Source: Anthostomella pinea
Lineage: Eukaryota > Ascomycota > Sordariomycetes > Xylariales > Xylariaceae
DNA length: 64,000 bases
Direction of reading: 5' to 3'
Assembly: GCA_963556695.1 (NCBI GenBank)
Contig: CAUWAG010000018.1
Coordinates: forward strand, 3,782,001 to 3,846,000
Of the stretch, positions 59,099 to 64,000 are shown one piece after another. The notes beneath the pieces are model-generated. The model was given only the letters and a program-made list of their open reading frames with translations, was not told where the DNA came from and searched no databases. The number at the start of each line of letters is the position of its first letter. Position 1 is the stretch's first letter. The position numbers were made by a program, and so were the translations under genes.

Positions 59099-61652
59099 TG
59101 TGACGGTTGTTTCCTGACAATGGGTAAGTAACGATCCCAATGGCAGTGTCGAGTCTGTCTTGCTCCATGTGCGCAGAAACATGCAAGTCCCTCGAGTGTT
59201 GCGCAGCAAGCCGGATTAGATAACGTACCTCGACTTGCAACAGAAAGTCCTCGAACGAGGGTCCCCAATATCCAAGCAAGCGGGGGCGCTACACAGTTCG
59301 GCCCCCGAACATCACACGCAACACCTAAACCTGCCCCGTTCCCGAAGAGCTTTTTCTCCACGTTGCGTATGCCCGATCTACCCGGGTCGAACTTTGTGAG
59401 CACAGGACTCGTATGCGGATTGGGAGCGCCGTTGTGTTCCACGGAAGGCTGCCGATATGCTGCGCGGCGCAAGATATTACTGACTTCCTGCAACTTCCGG
59501 TCTCAGATGTTGGCTGAAGGTTAGATATGGGGAGAGTCGGCAAGAGGCGGAGACAGCGAGTTAGGTCGTACAATGAGGTGTTTGGGCCTCGTGGTGGTGG
59601 TGTGCTGCAGTGGTGGTGGTGTAACGATGTCTGTCTGTATTAGACTGTTGCGTCGGCGCTTGTCTCTTGCATAAGATCTCGTGAGAGTCGAGCTGGATCG
59701 CATGCAAGACCGGAGCAATTGGGTTGACAGGAGGCAAAGAAGAGTAGGAAAACCACCACGATCGAAGCTTGGGGGTGTGAGAGAGCAAATAAGGCGTGTG
59801 TCGCCGTTGAGAATCCCAGCGCCTAAGAAAGAGGAGGTTCTGACCTGTTAATGGCCAGACTCGCATATGCTACGTAGTAAAGAAGCGAGCGGCCAGATCA
59901 AGAGCGGATACGGACCGGTTAAGCCAAGGTCTGCATTGCCCAGCATCGCGCAGGGGTCTGATCAGCCATCGCATGCCCGAGTGGCAGGGGACAGGGCAGC
60001 AGTGGCAGGGGAACAAGGTGATCTAATTGACCTCGAGCGCTCGGGACGAAGTGACTGGCGGAAATAGCAGAGCTCCAGACCAGGGAACCCAAAGGGTACC
60101 TCAATATTTGATATAATTAGCCTCACGTCTATGGCTGATGCATTGTGGCTCGCTCCAGCGGGCGGTGATTCGACGGCTATCGCTCAGTCACTTGACAGAG
60201 AAAGCGGGACGGCTTTGTCTCGTGGCCAGAATGCCAGACCGACAGAGGAGCAGGTGAAAATGAAGGACGAGTATTTTGATGCGGCGCACTGACGACCCTC
60301 TCCACGAGGCTTAGGGCTTCGTTAGCAATAGAGTAACCGCAAGCTGCCAGCCTCCTCGAAGTAGATGTCGGGGGCGGTTTGAGATTCAACGCCAGGCTGG
60401 ATGGGGGCCCTTCAGGGACGTTGGGAAGACATTGAGCCCTTCTGCAGCCCGCTCTCTTTAGCAGTGAACTCAACTGACTTGGGATGAGGTTGGCTGGCGA
60501 CCAGGCATTACCCTGCCGGGATTCTGGATTCTGGAAGGGGCCATAAGAGCGCCTGGTCTCCCTCATTTTGCGAGACTTGCCATGTCCATTGTGCTCTCTC
60601 GGTCGCTCGATGATGCTGGCCCTGCCATGTGGTTGGGCAGAGATGGCGGGTTCGCATGGACGTGTGTGAACAAGTGAGAGAGGGACGTCGTCTCTCGCAG
60701 TAGCGCCAGCGGTGGTGAGAGGTGGTGAGAAGTCGGTTGAGAGCAGAGATTGGCTGCTGCCCGGCATGGGTATCGAGGGGCGGCTGGAGTGATTGGCCGT
60801 CGAACCCCCCTGACGATCGACGCGGGCGGCAAAAATGCGTGATGGGAATTCTCGTTGGTCGACGGCTGCAAGGGTCGACTCAAGTCCCCAGTTGTACCCT
60901 CCACCAGCACAATGCTTATTCTTGTTCTTCAGAAGGGGGGTTTGACCCCCGTCATGCCCGTGTACCTGCTTCGTACACGTGAATAGAATGTCGAGTAGGT
61001 TTGTGCGTGAATGTCATTGTCGAGTGCAGAATCGCTTGACTCCACTCGTACTGCCACTGGGGACGAAAACGAGGGAGGGCAGCAGGGGACCGGTGATGGA
61101 TGCATCGAGTCCGGGAGCATGTCTACCCCACCATCACAGCTGCAAGGAGAAGCCTACAGTAGACAAGACGACATCTTCTCCATGTGTCTTATCTCCAACC
61201 CCACCACTTACTTATTCTCAACGTGGACGTGGACTATCGTGAGACCCTCTCCTGTCTGTACGCCGTGCTCACCGATGGGTGGCGGCATGCCCGCGGGTAC
61301 CTCACATGAGCTCGTGATCACGGCTTGGGAGCATGGTATGATGTCATGCTGTGAACACCGAGAGGTCTGCTGCTAGCTGCGTCGGTACCGGTGTCGTGGC
61401 TGACGGAGAAGAGAGATGCGCATTCCAGATGCCGCCCAAAAGGACGCCGCAGCACGAAAATGGGGAAGGTTAAGGCTGCCGGCATCCGAGGAACCCAGGG
61501 TACGACCTGAAGGAAGCTGAGAACGATGTCGAATGCGACAAGACCCGGAGACTACCCCTGAAGGCAATGCCAGGAACCGAGTGTGGCATCGAAAGGATTA
61601 TAGGAGCATCACTCTATCCTTGATGATAAGAGTCTTCAAAACCAGGGTAATG

Positions 61653-61677
61653 AAATACGATACTTAGTATCGTATTT
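61653..61677. repeat. Perfect 11-bp palindrome
   Basis: Arms AAATACGATAC and GTATCGTATTT flank a 3-base loop TTA. Together with the next palindrome they share the ATACGATA word. Confidence 0.85.
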
Positions 61678-61699
61678 GGGTCATACGATACGATACGAA

Positions 61700-61738
61700 C
61701 CCATACTATCATATACGAATCGTATACGATAGTATGGG
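61700..61738. repeat. 19-bp inverted repeat, one mismatch, one-base loop
   Basis: Left arm 61700-61718 starts CCCATACTATC; right arm 61720-61738 ends GATAGTATGGG. Eighteen of nineteen positions pair. Such a near-cruciform 200 bases from the transposon end could be a remnant of another small inverted-repeat element. Confidence 0.85.
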
Positions 61739-61940
61739 ACAAGGGTATAAAAGTGTGACTTTTTAATATAAGTTATATAATTTTTAATAAAGAAAAGAAA
61801 ACAATCAAGGACGTATTTAACCAATTCACGGTATTATTCTTATTTTAATAACTATTAATATTTGGACATCGTAATATTCATTAAGAATATATATATATAT
61901 ATATATATAAATATTATATATAATAATTATAATTCAATTA

Positions 61941-61990
61941 ACGTAGGTCACAAGCGAGCGGCAATTACAAGCGAGCGGCAACTTTTCACC
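61941..61990 (+). repeat. Left terminal inverted repeat with doubled internal motif
   Basis: Within the TIR the 15-base word ACAAGCGAGCGGCAA occurs twice (61950-61964 and 61967-61981) separated by TT. Tandem copies are probable transposase binding sites. Confidence 0.9.
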
Positions 61991-62038
61991 AGCCACCCAA
62001 CCTTTCAATCAAGGCTCCTAATTGATCAACCAACAATA

Positions 62039-63694
62039 ATGGCATTGCGTTATAGCGAATCAGACTTACAGCTTGCTGTCCAAGCTAAGCGACGCGACCC
62101 TCATATTACCATTGGCAAGCTTTCTAAGACTTTCTATGTCCCATACAATACCTTGAAGGCTAGAATCGCCGGCCGACCATCACGACGCGATAGCATGCCT
62201 AATTCTTTGAAACTTACGGTTTCTGAAGAGAATGCCATTTGTTCCTTTATAATCGACCTGGATGCGCGAGTATTTCCGCCCCGGTACACTTATGTTGAAG
62301 ATATGGCAAATCAATTATTGGCAGCACGCGGGGCTGGACGCGTTGGAAAGAACTGGACGGCAAACTTTATCAAACGTACACCAGGCCTCCGGACGCGTTT
62401 TCATCGGAGGATGGACTACGAGAGGGTCTTGAACGAAGATCCGGACACGTATCGCGCGTGGTTTCGCCAAGTTGCGGCGGCAATCGCGAAACATGGTATC
62501 CAAGACGCGGATGTTTATAACTTCGACGAGACTGGGTTTATGATGGGCATTATTGGGTCCGGCATGGTCATTACAAGCGCCGAAAGACGTGGTAGGCCTA
62601 GACAAGCCCAGCAAGGCAATAGGGAATGGTCTACAGCAATTTCTGCTGTCAATGCTGATGGTTGGGTGGTCCCGCCGTTCATCATTCTACAGGGCAAAAC
62701 CCACCTCGCGTCATGGTATCGCGACACGACATTACCACGCGATTGGAAGGTGGCCGTGTCCGATAATGGGTGGACTACGAACGAGATTGGGTTGGAATGG
62801 ATTCGGCATTTCGACAAGTATACCAGACCGCGTATGACTGCCGGTAAACGCCTCCTCATCCTAGATGGTCACGAAAGCCACCATTCCCAGATCTTTGAGA
62901 GATATTGCCAGAACAACAGCATTATTACCCTTTGTATGCCTGCCCACTCGTCACACAGGCTCCAGCCTTTAGATGTCAGTTGTTTTAGCCCGCTCAAACG
63001 AGCGTACGGTCGCATGATTGAGGATCTCATGCGGCGTCATATAACCCATGTTTCGAAAGAGGACTTCCTTGCAGCATTTTATGAAGCATACAACGCTGCT
63101 ATGACGCCAGGGAACATTCGAGCAGGTTTCAGTGCCACTGGGCTTGTTCCTTTTGACCCAGAAAGTGTCATTTCGAAACTGGATGCTGTCGCTGTCGTAC
63201 GAACACCGTCGCCAGACCCCAATCTGCCACCCACTACTTGGACTTCGAAGACGCCTACCACCATCAACGAAGCGGTCAACCAATCGGTTCATATCCGAAA
63301 TCAAGTCAGAAACCACCAGGGAAGCTCACCTACATCAATAATTGATGCATTGAGCTCGTTTTCAAAGGCTACATACGGTCTTATGCACAAGATCGCTTTG
63401 GTTGATTCCCGGGTCCGCGAGCTAGAGGAGGCCAATCACCTACTAAGTAAACGCCGGAGGACAAAAAACAAACGTCTAGTGAAAGGAGGAATACTTTCCG
63501 TTAAAGATGCAGTAGGTCTCCAGGCTGTAAAGGATGGTGGTGAGCTGGCAAGACAGGAAATGGGTGAAGGTAGTCGTCGTCCGAGGAGGGCGGCAGCGCG
63601 TGAGCGACGTTGTGGCGTTTGCGGCAACACTGGCCATAATGCGCGAACTTGTACAATAGAGATAGAAACGTCTGAAGAAGAAGAATCCGATTGA
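62039..63694 (+). CDS. Fot1/pogo transposase (HTH-psq, CENP-B-like HTH, DDE_1, CCHC knuckle)
   Basis: A 551-residue protein from the ATG at 62039, the first Met inside the TIRs. The N-terminal psq-type helix-turn-helix (RYSESDLQLAVQAKRRDPHI, then LSKTFYVPYNTLKARI) is followed by a CENP-B-like HTH (LDARVFPPRYTYVEDMANQL). The catalytic core has YNFDETGF (first Asp), LLILDGHESHHS (second Asp) and HRLQPLDVSCFSPLK (third Asp), the last two 35 residues apart (DD35D). A coiled coil (VDSRVRELEEANHLL) and basic region KRRRTKNKR precede a C-terminal zinc knuckle CGVCGNTGHNARTC (CCHC). The acidic end is EEEESD. All catalytic residues are present, so it should be competent. The knuckle occurs in many fungal Fot elements. 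Confidence 0.95.
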   Translation: MALRYSESDLQLAVQAKRRDPHITIGKLSKTFYVPYNTLKARIAGRPSRRDSMPNSLKLTVSEENAICSFIIDLDARVFPPRYTYVEDMANQLLAARGAGRVGKNWTANFIKRTPGLRTRFHRRMDYERVLNEDPDTYRAWFRQVAAAIAKHGIQDADVYNFDETGFMMGIIGSGMVITSAERRGRPRQAQQGNREWSTAISAVNADGWVVPPFIILQGKTHLASWYRDTTLPRDWKVAVSDNGWTTNEIGLEWIRHFDKYTRPRMTAGKRLLILDGHESHHSQIFERYCQNNSIITLCMPAHSSHRLQPLDVSCFSPLKRAYGRMIEDLMRRHITHVSKEDFLAAFYEAYNAAMTPGNIRAGFSATGLVPFDPESVISKLDAVAVVRTPSPDPNLPPTTWTSKTPTTINEAVNQSVHIRNQVRNHQGSSPTSIIDALSSFSKATYGLMHKIALVDSRVRELEEANHLLSKRRRTKNKRLVKGGILSVKDAVGLQAVKDGGELARQEMGEGSRRPRRAAARERRCGVCGNTGHNARTCTIEIETSEEEESD

Positions 63695-63750
63695 TTAGAT
63701 TGAATTAAATGCGTTGTGGTCGAGTTATTTGACATGTTGGTTAGAAGATT

Positions 63751-63800
63751 GGTGAAAAGTTGCCGTTCGCTTGTAATTGCCGCTCGCTTGTGACCTACGT
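63751..63800 (-). repeat. Right terminal inverted repeat
   Basis: Inverted it matches the left TIR at 49 of 50 positions; the single difference (GCGAACGG for GCGAGCGG) lies in the inner copy of the doubled motif. Confidence 0.9.
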
Positions 63801-63802
63801 TA

Positions 63803-64000
63803 TATACAACCGTTTAAAAATATAAAAATATAAATCCACAGTGTGAGAATTTGTATGCAGAAGTATTAGTGGTACGTTCGTTCGTGGTTTTATAACTACC
63901 TATTGCCGACAGATTTACACTTAAGAAGTACAGTTACAACGCGTCCAGCTAGCATAGTGCTGGGGCTGTGGGGCAACGGTCGCTAATCGACCGTTTCCAG
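63803..64000. other. Right window edge, no gene seen
   Basis: AT-rich flank of the transposon. A small perfect hairpin with 8-base arms AACGGTCG and CGACCGTT lies at 63975-63995. Confidence 0.6.

Larger units (their letters stand above)
59099..61940. other. Intergenic between WD40 gene and the Fot element
   Basis: Nearly 3 kb with no convincing gene. A 196-codon minus frame at 60177-60767 shows no domain and biased composition. From 61640 on the sequence becomes AT-rich with strong palindromes and an (AT)n run at about 61890-61910, where the transposon landed. Confidence 0.5.
61941..63800 (+). mobile_element. Fot1/pogo DNA transposon, apparently complete
   Basis: A 1,860-base element bounded by TA at 61939-61940 and 63801-63802. 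Its 50-base terminal inverted repeats (61941-61990 and 63751-63800) differ at one position. It inserted at a TA inside an (AT)-rich stretch. The transposase frame is uninterrupted. Near-identical TIRs and an open frame indicate a recent arrival that escaped, or has not yet met, repeat-induced mutation. Confidence 0.93.

Noticed and set aside
60177..60767. 196-codon minus frame as a gene
   Set aside because: No domain, no signal, biased composition and no conserved-looking block.
1..64000. CRISPR arrays, operons and bacterial-type promoters
   Set aside because: The window is eukaryotic nuclear DNA; tandem repeats seen lack spacer structure.

Overview
The window looks like nuclear DNA of a filamentous ascomycete (Pezizomycotina, probably a Sordariomycete). 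Genes are mostly split by short introns (about 45-80 bases, GT...AG, CTAAC/CTGAC-like branch sites). The gene set includes a GH72 cell-wall glucanosyltransferase, a UstYa-type oxidase, a CmcJ/GA4-desaturase-like enzyme, and fungal Tc1 and Fot1/pogo transposons. Intergenic spaces are long, and one AT-rich block resembles RIP-degraded repeats. The species cannot be named from the sequence. All gene models are hand-spliced from open frames and splice consensus, with no transcript support.

Layout. 1-7.5 kb: a membrane protein cut by the left edge, a GPI-anchored GH72 enzyme, then a gene-poor AT-rich repeat block. 7.5-31 kb: mostly housekeeping genes: the SSU-processome WD40 protein SOF1, a membrane short-chain dehydrogenase, a pseudokinase, proteasome lid subunit RPN6, a 1.55-thousand-residue AT-hook protein, a CmcJ-like oxygenase, an Sds3-like Sin3/HDAC subunit, a COG7-like Golgi tether and a small secreted protein. 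34-38 kb: a large protein joining an RWD-like region, a Cys cluster, a PARP catalytic domain and a UBE2Q-type E2 domain.

38-46.6 kb is accessory in character. It holds an 18-base-period minisatellite, a Tc1-like element with one nonsense codon, a UstYa-family gene, and a tandem pair of genes from a family I do not recognise. The second of the pair is split by a 658-base tRNA-headed SINE-like insertion with a clean 15-base target duplication. 47-59 kb returns to core genes: RPC9, an atypical CaaX Rho-like GTPase, tRNA pseudouridine synthase DEG1/PUS3, PIG-H/GPI15 and a six-exon WD40 scaffold. 61.9-63.8 kb is an apparently intact Fot1/pogo transposon with 50-base terminal inverted repeats, sitting next to two strong palindromes.

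The most rewarding places are the PARP-E2 fusion, the unknown tandem family with its SINE insertion, the intact Fot element, the atypical GTPase and the SOF1 splice junction that breaks frame.
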